From Streptomyces nojiriensis (GTDB lineage: Bacteria > Actinomycetota > Actinomycetes > Streptomycetales > Streptomycetaceae), in contig NZ_CP071139.1 in the NCBI RefSeq assembly GCF_017639205.1, forward strand, positions 8,865,501-8,929,500: DNA of 64,000 nt. Reading direction: 5' to 3'. The notes beneath the pieces were generated by a model. It was not told where the DNA came from and searched no databases. It worked only from the letters and a program-made list of their open reading frames with translations. The translations under genes and the position numbers were made by a program. Shown here piece by piece: positions 34,122-42,217 of the stretch (positions are counted from its first letter, which is position 1; each line of letters opens with the position of its first letter).

Positions 34122-35719
34122 CTAGCGGATGACGGGCAGGATGAGATGGGAGGGGTGGTCGGCGTCGTGGTGGATGAGGTCACGGCCCGCCTTGTGGCCG
34201 TAGTAGTGGTGGAACAGGCCGTCGGCGACAGCCGAGTCACCGTTGGCGATCTCCAGGCGGATCCGGCTGCCCTTGGGGAAGAGATAGGAGGTCGGCCAGA
34301 CCTCGATCTCGTACCGGACGACGGTTCCCGGCTCGATCGGCCGGGGCGGCTGGGTGCGGTGGGATGCCTTCAGCCAGCCGCGGGTGACCGTGGCGGAGGG
34401 GGGGGCGGTACGTGCTCCGCGACCCTGCGCATGAGGGCCCCCTTGAGCCTGGGCACAGCCTTCTGCTCGGAGATCTTGACGTGGAAGTCGGTGTCGGTCT
34501 GGTCGGACTCCGCGTACAGCACCAGGGTGATCTTCCCGGTTACCTCGGTGTCGTGTTCCAGGGGCGCGGTGGTGAAGGTCAGGATGCCCCGCGTGGGTTG
34601 TGGGATGCCGTCGGTGATGACGGTGGTTCCCACCGTCCACTCGGGGTTGGGGTAGTCGTAGACGGTCGCCGTTCCGGCCGGCCGGGTGGGCGGGGTGGTG
34701 GCGAGGCTGCCGTCGTTGAGTGAGAGGACGGCGCGTGCGGGTTCGGGGTCCAGGTACAGGGTGATCGGCACGGCGCGCTGGGGTGGCCATTCGGATTCCT
34801 CCCGCAGCAGGCGCCCGGAGCTGGCGACCTGGATACGGACCGCCGGACCGTCCATGACGCCCTTGTCGACGCCCTTGAGCCAGTGGTCGTACCAGGGGCG
34901 GATGTGGGTGTCGAGGAAATCGGGCTGGTAGTAACGCTCTTGGCTGTCGGTGCCGGCGAGCACGACGAGACGCTTGTCGGCGCCCTTGAGCCGTTCGTAG
35001 CCGTCGAGCTGACCGCGCAGGTGCAGGCCGACGCTGTACCACCAGGCGATGTTCAGCACCGGGACGTCGATGTCCTCCACCTTCACCGCTCGCCGCTCCC
35101 ACCAGTCGTCGAAGACGGGTCGGTCCAGGGTCATGCCGATGAGGTCGGCGGTGATGCCGCCGGGCCGGGGCGTAGTGCCGCCGCCGATCGTGGCGCCGGC
35201 GCGGATGAGGTCGGTCGACCAGAAGTTGAGGAACCCCATGGAGTAGACCCCACCGTGGTAGACCGCGTCGTGGTAGAGGTCCGTGAATCCGCTGTAGACC
35301 AGCGCGCAGGTCAGGTGCGGCGGGCGCTGCGCGGCGGCCAGCCACTGGTTCACGGCGTAGGCGCTCTCCCCGATCATCGACACCTTGCCGGTCGACCAGG
35401 GGCGGGAGGCGATCCACTCGATGGTGTCGTAGAAGTCGCGCTGCTCGGCAGGGCCGAACAGCTCGAACTGTCCCTCGGACCTGCCGGTTCCGCGCTGGTC
35501 GCCGACCACGACGGCATAGCCGTGGCCGGTCCAGTAGTCGAGGGGGCCGGTCTCGATGAACCGGAACATCGGCACCGCCGGCAGGTACAGCAGGTCCTTC
35601 TGGTACGGCGCCACCGCGTAGAGGGCCGGGAACGGCCCGTCCCCTTCGGGCAGGTACACATCGGCGCAGATTCGGACGCCGTCGGACGCGGTGATCCACT
35701 CGTTCTTGATCGTTCGCAT
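34122..35719 (-). pseudogene. CocE/NonD-family hydrolase with frameshift in a C8 tract
   Basis: The start is ATG 35719 after AAGGAGTGGCC. The hydrolase core is intact: DVYLPEGDGPFPALYAVAPY, GDQRGTGRSEGQFELFG and the nucleophile block MIGESAYAVNQ. DxxD and His positions follow, and then the jelly-roll binding domain starts (VPITLYLDPEPARAVLSLND). After RVAEHV the frame enters a run of eight C (minus strand) and ends at PPPPPPRSPAAG. The expected continuation SATVTRGWLKASHRTQ to SHLILPVIR is in another frame and reaches a stop at 34122. Nine or six C would restore a protein of about 530 residues, the family length. It may be a pseudogene, a phase-variable gene or a sequencing error. Confidence 0.8.
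34398..34405. repeat. G8/C8 homopolymer at the CocE frameshift
   Basis: Eight consecutive G on the plus strand (C8 in the coding strand) coincide exactly with the reading-frame break of the CocE gene. Confidence 0.85.
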
Positions 35720-35729
35720 GGCCACTCCT

Positions 35730-35753
35730 TAATTTCCTCATGTGTGGAAATTA
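35730..35753. promoter_or_regulatory. Dyad upstream of the CocE gene
   Basis: TAATTTCC (35730-35737) and GGAAATTA (35746-35753), 8-bp perfect arms, 8-nt spacer, 11 nt before the CocE start. The AT-rich site stands out from the GC-rich surroundings. Confidence 0.7.
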
Positions 35754-35754
35754 A

Positions 35755-35772
35755 TTTCAACGTACGCTGAAA
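35755..35772. promoter_or_regulatory. Second dyad upstream of the CocE gene
   Basis: TTTCAACGTACGCTGAAA is palindromic except for one central pair. It is directly adjacent to the first dyad and likely belongs to the same control region. Confidence 0.65.
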
Positions 35773-36080
35773 CTCTCGCCGAGGGGAAGCCCTTCTCCCA
35801 ACCGTTACGGAAGGTGATGCGGTGTGACCGGTCGAGGGACGGGCGGTGGAGCGTGCGCCGCGCGTAGCCCGGGGTGGCGGCGCCGCGGTCGTGCTGCCGA
35901 GGGGAGGGGGGAGCCAGCCTGACCGGCACCCCGAGCCCCTGCCGGCCGGGTGACGCACAGCCGCGGGCCGTGGCCTGCCGGCCGCCGGACCCGTTTACCG
36001 GTGTACCGACCCGCCCGCCTCCCGGGCAGAGTCCGCCCGACCGGCCGGGTCCCGCCCGCACAGCGAAGGACATTCCGCGC

Positions 36081-36932
36081 ATGCAGACCGTGACCCTCAA
36101 CAACGGCGCCCGGATGCCGCTCCTCGGCTTCGGCGTCTACCAGATCCCTGCCGAGGACACCGAGCGCGCCGTGTCCGAGGCGCTGGCAGCCGGCTATCGC
36201 CTGCTGGACACCGCTGCCGCCTACGGCAACGAAGAAGCCGCCGGCCGCGCCATCAAGTCCAGCGGCATCCCGCGCGAGGAGCTGTTCGTCACCACCAAGC
36301 TGTGGGTCCAGGACGCCCCCGCCGAGGACAACACCCGCCGCGCGTTCGAGACATCGCAGGCCAAGCTGGGCCTGGACTACCTCGACCTGTACCTGATGCA
36401 CCAGCCCTTCGGCGACGTTTACGGCCAGTGGCGCGCCATGGAGGCACTCAACCGCGAGGGCGCGGCCAAGGCGATCGGTGTCGCCAACTTCTACCCCGAC
36501 CGGCTGATCGACCTGATCCTCAACAACGAGATCACCCCGGCCGTCAACCAGATCGAGACCCACCCCTTCTTCCAGCGCGCCGGCTACCAGGACCTCATGC
36601 GCGAGCACGGGGTCCAGATCCAGTCCTGGGGCGGCTTCGCCGAAGGCAGGAACGACCTGTTCACCAACCCGCTGCTCGCCGAGATCGGCAAGGAATGCGG
36701 CAAGTCGGTCGCGCAGGTCGTGCTGCGCTGGCTGACCCAGCGTGACGTCGTCGCCATCCCCAAGTCCGTGCGCGCCGAGCGCATGGCCGAGAACATCGAC
36801 GTCTTCGACTTCAAGCTCACCGACGAGCAGATGGCCCGGATCGCCACCCTCGACACGGGCAGCTCCGTGTTCTTCGACCACCACGACCCCGAGATGGTCA
36901 CCCGGCTCGCGGGGCACCGCCTGGACAGCTGA
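36081..36932 (+). CDS. Aldo/keto reductase
   Basis: 283 residues from ATG 36081. The catalytic tetrad is visible: Asp43 (LLDTAAAYGN), Tyr48, Lys73 (VTTKLWV) and His107 (LMHQPFG). The C-terminal nucleotide-binding part has AIPKSVRAERMAENI. It should reduce aldehydes or ketones with NADPH (AKR5-like 2,5-diketo-gluconate reductase group). The final DPEMVTRLAGHRLD segment matches the AKR5 tail. A terminator hairpin follows; it is monocistronic. It is divergent from CocE, with the two operator-like dyads nearer to CocE. Confidence 0.93.
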   Translation: MQTVTLNNGARMPLLGFGVYQIPAEDTERAVSEALAAGYRLLDTAAAYGNEEAAGRAIKSSGIPREELFVTTKLWVQDAPAEDNTRRAFETSQAKLGLDYLDLYLMHQPFGDVYGQWRAMEALNREGAAKAIGVANFYPDRLIDLILNNEITPAVNQIETHPFFQRAGYQDLMREHGVQIQSWGGFAEGRNDLFTNPLLAEIGKECGKSVAQVVLRWLTQRDVVAIPKSVRAERMAENIDVFDFKLTDEQMARIATLDTGSSVFFDHHDPEMVTRLAGHRLDS

Positions 36933-36959
36933 TCAGCACCGGACGCCCCTCGCCGACCG

Positions 36960-36993
36960 CGGGTGCCCCCGAAGCAAACGCCCCGGGCACCCG
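36960..36993 (+). terminator. Hairpin after the aldo/keto reductase gene
   Basis: CGGGTGCCC (36960-36968) pairs perfectly with GGGCACCCG (36985-36993), 28 nt after the stop codon. Confidence 0.75.
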
Positions 36994-37088
36994 CCCGGCC
37001 CCCACTTGGAACGACCGGCAATAGGCATCGGGTGCGGGGGAGGACGCAGAGCAGGCACGGGTCCACGTGATCATGGAGTTTCTACGAT

Positions 37089-37150
37089 CAGTGATCACGA
37101 AGGACGGCCGTGCCCGCGCTGTCGTCTTGCTGCTCGAAACCGCTCAGCGT
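37089..37150 (+). mobile_element. Truncated left end of the IS5-family element
   Basis: Positions 37089-37121 are identical over 33 nt to 39407-39439, the left end and transposase start of the IS at 39407-40276. Weaker similarity continues for about 25 nt and then stops. This is the scar of a second, mostly deleted copy. Confidence 0.75.
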
Positions 37151-37210
37151 CGGAGGACGACGATTACGACCGCCGTGCTCCGGGTCGGCCTACCGTGCCG
37201 GGCGGAACGG

Positions 37211-37512
37211 CTACAGGGAGCGGATCCCGTCCTCGACGCTGCCGTCCATCAGTTCCAGCAGCTTGGGCACGAGGTCCTGTATGCGGGGTGCCTGCAGGTG
37301 GCCTTCGAGTGCCTCGCGGCTCTCCCAGCGCTCGAAGATGACGAACGCCCCGGTTGTCCCTCGACCCGGTGAGCCTCGTAGTCGATGTTGCCCGCGTCGT
37401 AGCGCGATGCGGTGACGGCGGCTGTCATGAACGCCTTCATGGAGGCTTCCTTCCCGGATTTGGCCTGGGCTTCACACAGCGCGATGACGTAGTGGTTCGA
37501 CGTGGTGGTCAC
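37211..37512 (-). pseudogene. ABM-fold monooxygenase with one-base deletion
   Basis: Start GTG 37512 after GGAGG. The first part reads HYVIALCEAQAKSGKEASMK and AGNIDYEAHRVEGQPG. The continuation AFVIFERWESREALEGHLQ then LVPKLLELMDGSVEDG ends at a stop at 37211 but lies in the next frame. One G is missing after EGQPG (near 37354); with it the protein would be exactly 100 residues. ERWES and the two-strand layout are typical of putative quinol monooxygenases (YgiN type). It is divergent from the MmyB-like regulator. Confidence 0.7.
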
Positions 37513-37527
37513 GCTTGCTCCTCCTGA

Positions 37528-37632
37528 CTCCCAACAGCATCGTTGTGCGCCGTTCACGACTGGACGCTGAGCCCCGGGGAGCGTCGGTGGGAGATACGGG
37601 ACTTCGTGGTACCGCGCGTACCACCCAGCGGG
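37528..37632. promoter_or_regulatory. Promoter/operator block A (inverted copy of block B)
   Basis: The gap between the divergent monooxygenase and regulator genes. It contains the palindrome TGGTACCGCGCGTACCA (37607-37623). About 105 bp here resemble the reverse complement of 38524-38630, including ACTTCGTGGTACCGCGCG and the surrounding GGGAG...CCCCGGG segments. Confidence 0.75.
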
Positions 37633-37658
37633 GCGAGGTGTGCGGGAGGATCGTGTGC

Positions 37659-38492
37659 ATGGATCAACTCGGTGCCGCGCTGCGGGCGTGGCGGGACCGG
37701 CTGGACCCCGCGACGGTGGGCTTCGCACACGGCTCACCCCGTCGGGTGCCCGGTCTGCGACGCGCGGAGCTGGCGACGCTGGCCGGCATCTCGGTCGAGT
37801 ACGTGGTCCGGCTGGAGCAGGGACGGGTGGCGACACCCTCGGCGCAGGTCTGCTCGGCCCTGGCTCGCGCCCTGCACCTGTCCGATGACGAGCACGCTCA
37901 CCTTATGCGCATGGCCGGTCACGCAGCGGATCCGAGTCGGGTTCCACGAATGATCCCAGGGAGCCTGTACCGGATCGTGGACCAGCTCGCCGGCAACCCG
38001 TTGGCGGTCTACGACGCCACCTGGCAGTTGCTGCACTGGAATCCGCTGTTCGCGGCCACGTTCGGCGACCCCACGGTCCGCGGTGTGGGAGACCGCAACG
38101 TCCTGGTCTGGCAGTTCCTGGGTGAGCTGCCCCGGGTCCGGCAGACGGCGGCCGAGCGGGTGGCGTTCGAGGAGTCCCTCGTCGCCGACCTGCGCGCGAC
38201 GACGAGCCGGTACCCCGACGATCCCGACCTCGCGGCGTTGGTATCGAGGCTGAACCTCAGCCCACGCTTCTGCGAGTTGTGGAGCCGCCGAGCGGTGGGC
38301 GGTCACCAGAGTGCGCACAAACTCGTCCAGCACCCGGATGTCGGAGACATCGCCATGAACTCTGACATCCTCAACACCCAGGACACGAACCTCCGCCTCG
38401 TGGTGTACACGCCGCAGCCAGGCACCGACGCCCGCAGCAAACTCGAATTCCTTGCGGCCATTGGGGTTCAGAGGATGTCTCCTCAGGGGTGA
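37659..38492 (+). CDS. MmyB-like helix-turn-helix regulator
   Basis: 277 residues from ATG 37659 (GGAGG 9 nt upstream). The XRE-type helix-turn-helix starts GLRRAELATLAGISVEYVVR and LEQGRVATPS. Residues about 105-270 match the MmyB ligand-binding domain (WQLLHWNPLFAATFGDP, NVLVWQFLGEL, FCELWSRRAVGGH), which is thought to bind a small lipid-like ligand. Family members usually regulate an adjacent SDR or oxidoreductase gene. Here the gene lies between two inverted copies of the same operator block, facing the monooxygenase on one side and an SDR on the other. Confidence 0.92.
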   Translation: MDQLGAALRAWRDRLDPATVGFAHGSPRRVPGLRRAELATLAGISVEYVVRLEQGRVATPSAQVCSALARALHLSDDEHAHLMRMAGHAADPSRVPRMIPGSLYRIVDQLAGNPLAVYDATWQLLHWNPLFAATFGDPTVRGVGDRNVLVWQFLGELPRVRQTAAERVAFEESLVADLRATTSRYPDDPDLAALVSRLNLSPRFCELWSRRAVGGHQSAHKLVQHPDVGDIAMNSDILNTQDTNLRLVVYTPQPGTDARSKLEFLAAIGVQRMSPQG

Positions 38493-38523
38493 AGGCCCGC
38501 GTTCTGCCTCGTCCGGTGGACCA

Positions 38524-38630
38524 GGCTGCTGGGTGGTACGCGCGGTACCAGGAAGTCCTGTAGCTCCCGCCAACCTTCCCGGGGACCCAGCATGGAGTGC
38601 GTGAACAGCGCACGACCGTGCTGTTCGGAC
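38524..38630. promoter_or_regulatory. Promoter/operator block B upstream of the SDR gene
   Basis: Contains the palindrome TGGTACGCGCGGTACCA (38534-38550), the reverse complement of the block A palindrome. Similarity to block A extends over about 100 bp in inverted orientation. It drives the SDR gene, which starts 15 nt downstream. Confidence 0.75.
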
Positions 38631-38644
38631 CAGGAGGAGCCAGC

Positions 38645-39337
38645 ATGACCACCACATTCATCACCGGGGCCAACAAGTCCCTCGGTTTTGAAACCGCTCG
38701 TCGCCTCGTCGAGGCGGGGCACACCGTCATCCTCGGTGCCCGCCACCGTGAGCGCGGTCGGGCCGCGGCCGAGTCGCTCGGCGCCCGGTTCGTTCAGATC
38801 GACGTGACCGACGACGCCTCGGTCCAGGCCGCGGCCGCGGATGTCGCCGCGCGTGAGGGAGCGATCGACGTCCTGGTCAACAACGCCGGCGTCCTCGGCA
38901 AGGTCGGCCCCGTCGAGGAGTACACCGCGGCCGACGTGAGCGCCGTGCTCGACGTGAACGTCGTCGGGATCGTGCGCGTCACGCACGCCTTCCTCCCGCT
39001 GCTGCGCAAGTCGCCGAACCCCGTCATCGTCAACGTGTCCAGCGGGATGGGCTCCTTCAGCATGACCCAGGACCCGGCGCGGATCGAGTCGCAGTATGCC
39101 CTGCCCCTCTACTGCGCCTCGAAGGCCGCGGTCACGATGCTCACGACGCAGTACGCCAAGGAACTTAAGGACGTGAAGGTCAACGCCGCAGACCCCGGGC
39201 AGACCGCGACCGACTTCACCGGCGGCCTCGGACACAGCGTCGCCGATGGCGCAGAGTCCATCGTGACCCTCGCGACGATCGGCCCGGACGGGCCGACGGG
39301 ACAGTTCATCGACCGATCCGGGAACCTCCCGTGGTGA
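38645..39337 (+). CDS. Short-chain dehydrogenase/reductase
   Basis: 230 residues from ATG 38645 with AGGAGGAG upstream. The Rossmann motif is TGANKSLG (7-14), then LVNNAG (76-81), the catalytic Ser131 in VNVSSGMG, and Tyr155/Lys159 in YCASKAA. It is a classical NADPH-dependent SDR of the carbonyl-reductase-like type with TGxxxxxG start. It is likely controlled by the upstream MmyB-like regulator through operator block B. The substrate is unknown. Confidence 0.93.
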   Translation: MTTTFITGANKSLGFETARRLVEAGHTVILGARHRERGRAAAESLGARFVQIDVTDDASVQAAAADVAAREGAIDVLVNNAGVLGKVGPVEEYTAADVSAVLDVNVVGIVRVTHAFLPLLRKSPNPVIVNVSSGMGSFSMTQDPARIESQYALPLYCASKAAVTMLTTQYAKELKDVKVNAADPGQTATDFTGGLGHSVADGAESIVTLATIGPDGPTGQFIDRSGNLPW

Positions 39338-39342
39338 ACCTG

Positions 39343-39356
39343 CCCTGAGCTCAGGG
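39343..39356. terminator. Perfect 14-bp palindrome after the SDR gene
   Basis: CCCTGAGCTCAGGG lies 6 nt after the stop. It may terminate transcription, although it lacks an unpaired loop and a T-run. Confidence 0.4.
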
Positions 39357-39406
39357 TCGGTCGGCCCACCTCCCTGCGCGTATCTCATGCTCGTAATCTC
39401 TATGCT

Positions 39407-40276
39407 CAGTGATCACGAAGGACGGCCGTGCCCGCGCTGCCAGCTTGCCTGCTCGAACCTCTGTGGGACCAGTTCGCCGCGCTCCTCCCCGTCCGGGAGG
39501 AGTTCGTCGTCGGCCACCCGCTGGGCTGTCACCGCCGCCGGATCCCGACCGAACCGTCTTCGAGCACGTCGTGCTCGCGCTGGTCCATGGTTCCGGCTAC
39601 GAGCGGATCTCCACACCCGGATGCTCGGACCGCACCATCCGCCGGCGCCTCAAAGAGTGGTCCCGGCAAGGGATTTCCAAAGCGCTGCACGCTCTCGCCC
39701 TGGACGCCTACGACCGGATGATCGGTCTCGACCTTGGCGAGATCTCGGTGACGGCTGCATCACCAAGGCCCCGTCCGGCGGGGAGAAGGCCGGCCGCTCG
39801 CCGGTCGACCAGGGCAAGCAGGGACTGAAGCGCTCCGCCGCCTGCGACGCCCGCGGCGTCCCATGGGGGATCGTCTCCGAGGGGGCCAATGGGCATGACT
39901 CGCCACTGCTCGGACTGACCCTGGACGCCGCGCAGGAGCAGGTTGGCATGCTGCCAGACTCCGTGAACGTCAACCTCGACCGGGCTACGACAGCATCAAG
40001 TCCCGTGCCTTGATGGCCGAGTTGGGGTTCACTGCCGAGATCGCCCGCAAGGGTGTGCCCGCCCCGATCCAGGCCAGCAGGCGCTGGCCCGTCGAGCGCA
40101 CGCATTCGTGGATGAACGGCTACGGCAAGCTTCGGCGCTGCACCGAGAGAAACGGCAGGGTCGTGGACTTCTACCTCTACCTCGCCGCTACCCTCGTCAC
40201 ACTTCGCATGATGATCTGGCAGGCACGCAGCCGATACCGCTGGAATGGCCGACCCACCCGTCGCCGCCTCAAGTGA
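39407..40276 (+). mobile_element. Dead IS5-family insertion sequence (transposase pseudogene)
   Basis: The transposase starts at GTG 39428 (PALPACLLEPLWDQFAALLP) but moves through at least four frames. They are DRTVFEHVVLALVHGSGYER and TIRRRLKEWSRQG, then DGCITKAPSGGEKAGRSPVD, then GYDSIKSRALMAELGFTAEI, and WPVERTHSWMNGYGKLRRCT to the stop at 40276. The DDE residues can be placed (DGC, DRGYDS after correction, ERTHSWMN). Multiple frameshifts make it inactive. Inverted terminal repeats could not be defined with confidence. Confidence 0.85.
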
Positions 40277-40660
40277 TCCTTTTGCCGGTCGGTCTTAGTC
40301 CAACGGTTCACCGGGAGGCGTCCTCCAAGATCACGCCACAGGACCGTACCGCCCTGCCGAGCCGGCTCACCGTTCCGCGCGGGGCACTGCTGACACGAGC
40401 CGCCGCCTTGGTCACAACTCACCTGACGAGCTGCTCGCCGTCCTCACCGCAGCCCCCCGTGAGGCGGGTCCTGCCGGCCTCTTCTCCCACCCGGGCAACC
40501 GCGTACACCAGCCTCGAGTCTGAGGTGGAGCCCTTCCCGGGGGTCTTCTGTGTGAAGGACCGTTGCTGCGCACAGTAGTTGGGTACTGTCCTATCCGTCT
40601 GCTGGACTCACGTCAGCCGAGCATCGCGCGCTGGCCGTACAAAGGACGCTGGGGAGACGG
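40277..40660. other. No intact gene
   Basis: One plus-strand frame reads THLTDELLAVLTAAPREAGP up to a stop near 40520, protein-like but unidentified. The rest is non-coding leader of the zinc-motif protein. Confidence 0.4.
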
Positions 40661-41746
40661 GTGCTGGGCGACGAGGAAGTTCTCAAGGCCGTGCAGAGCC
40701 ACATCGAGAGTCGAGGGGAACCTCTGGCAGGACCCTTGTCGGCTGCCTCCGCGATCACCTGGCATTCGCTCCTGAAAGGGCAGATCGTACGGAGCATCGA
40801 GTCCCGCTCAGAAGAGAAGCGCCTCCACCGCGGACCTCTCGACCTCTCCGGCCGCCCGGTCTACGACGTGATCAGCGACTACCGGATTCCACCTCCTCGG
40901 GACCCTGCCGAGCAGCGCAGACGGATATTGGTACGGCGGGGGTCGATCGATGCCCGCTTGTGCGAATGCGGTAACGGAGGCGTCCGCTGCCAGCGCTGTG
41001 AAGGCGAAGGCATGATCCGCTGCGAGCCGCGCCGACCGTGTGGAAGCTGCAGAGACAGCACCTGCTGTCTACTGTGCGGCGGAGACGGCCGTTCGGCCCT
41101 GAAACCGGCCGGGGCGCAGGCCCGAACCCCTGTGCACGCTGCTGCAGCGGAGACCAGCGACCGTGGGCAGTGCTATGAGTGTGGTGAGCCTGGTGTCGCA
41201 TGCGTAACGTGCCGCGGCCGTGGTCGCGTTCAATGCACCATCTGCCGCGGCGAAGGGTCCCGGTCGTGTCCCGACTGTGCCGGGGACGGCAAGGTCACGC
41301 ACAAGCACTGCGCCGGCACGGGCAGGACCGTCGAGTGGACAGAAGGCATCATCGCCCAGACACCAAGGACCGAGGAGGTCAGACTTCCGGAGCCCGGAGT
41401 GCTCTACTGGGCGCGGAAACTCGCGGATCAGCATGCAGCCTGGACCCCGACAACAATGGCGGACAACGATCCTCTGCGCGCCCGCGTCCAGAAGGATTTC
41501 GGATCAACCCTGAAACCGCTTCTTCGACCGCACCACCAAGAGATCGCGCGCCGGACAGAACTCGAGTACGTGCGGTTCGCGAAGGTGGCGGTAGACGAGC
41601 ACCCGCACAGGATCTACTACGTCTTTCCCACGCTCGGGCGGCCGACGGTCGTGAGGCGGCCCTCGCCGAGACGCGTCTGCCAGATCGCGGGAATCGCAGC
41701 CCTCGCGTTTCTGCTCCTGGCGCTCGTCAACCGATTCCTCGCCTGA
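40661..41746 (+). CDS. Tail-anchored protein with DnaJ-type CxxCxGxG zinc motifs and no J domain
   Basis: 361 residues from GTG 40661 (GGGGAG at -10). Residues 100-230 contain a dense series of cysteine motifs: CQRCEGEG, CGSC, CLLCGGDG, CYECGEPG, CVTCRGRG, CTICRGEG and CPDCAGDG, like the DnaJ central zinc domain but longer. There is no J domain (no HPD) before it. The last 23 residues (VCQIAGIAALAFLLLALVNR...) form a single membrane helix at the extreme C-terminus, giving a cytosolic N-terminus. Family unknown to me; a membrane-bound folding or thiol-handling factor is an inference. It lies 40 nt before a degenerate minus-strand frame. Confidence 0.85.
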   Translation: MLGDEEVLKAVQSHIESRGEPLAGPLSAASAITWHSLLKGQIVRSIESRSEEKRLHRGPLDLSGRPVYDVISDYRIPPPRDPAEQRRRILVRRGSIDARLCECGNGGVRCQRCEGEGMIRCEPRRPCGSCRDSTCCLLCGGDGRSALKPAGAQARTPVHAAAAETSDRGQCYECGEPGVACVTCRGRGRVQCTICRGEGSRSCPDCAGDGKVTHKHCAGTGRTVEWTEGIIAQTPRTEEVRLPEPGVLYWARKLADQHAAWTPTTMADNDPLRARVQKDFGSTLKPLLRPHHQEIARRTELEYVRFAKVAVDEHPHRIYYVFPTLGRPTVVRRPSPRRVCQIAGIAALAFLLLALVNRFLA

Positions 41747-41787
41747 CCGGCGGCGGTAACGGCCGCGAGGAAGAAGGCGCTGTGTGA

Positions 41788-42202
41788 TCAGCACCCGGCC
41801 AGACACCCGCTCCGAGCCCTACTCGCGGCGTAGAGGCGGACCTCGTCCAGCACCCCTGCGGCGCGCAGCGCGGCCAGAAGTGCGTCGGCGACGTTGGCAT
41901 TCAGCGGCTCGGCCATCGCGACCAGGACCGCGGTCAGCAGTTCGGGCAGCGGTACCGCCTTGTCGCGGACGACGGACAGGTGCGCGCTCCAATCGGCGAG
42001 CGGCGGTACGGTGAGATCGACGTCCGCTTCGTACGGGGGCCGGTCGCACGCTGGTGCAGTGCGTGCTGGTTCCGGCCACGATGACACTGCTCCGCGGCTC
42101 CAACTGGTGGGCACCACCCCCGCTCCGGCTGCGTTTCCGCACGCTGCGGACCCAGGCCCAGTTGCTGGGATCGGCGTGTGACCGGAGCCGGCCGACATCC
42201 AC
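41788..42202 (-). pseudogene. Degenerate hypothetical ORF
   Basis: Two minus-strand frames seem to form one former gene: VRSVRKRSRSGGGAHQLEPR with SSVIVAGTSTHCTSVRP (one frame), then YEADVDLTVPPLADWSAHLS and DALLAALRAAGVLDEVRLYA (another) to near 41830. A one-base indel at about 42035 would join them. No family recognised. It lies downstream of the prenyl operon on the same strand. Confidence 0.35.
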
Positions 42203-42217
42203 GGGGAACCGCCCCGA

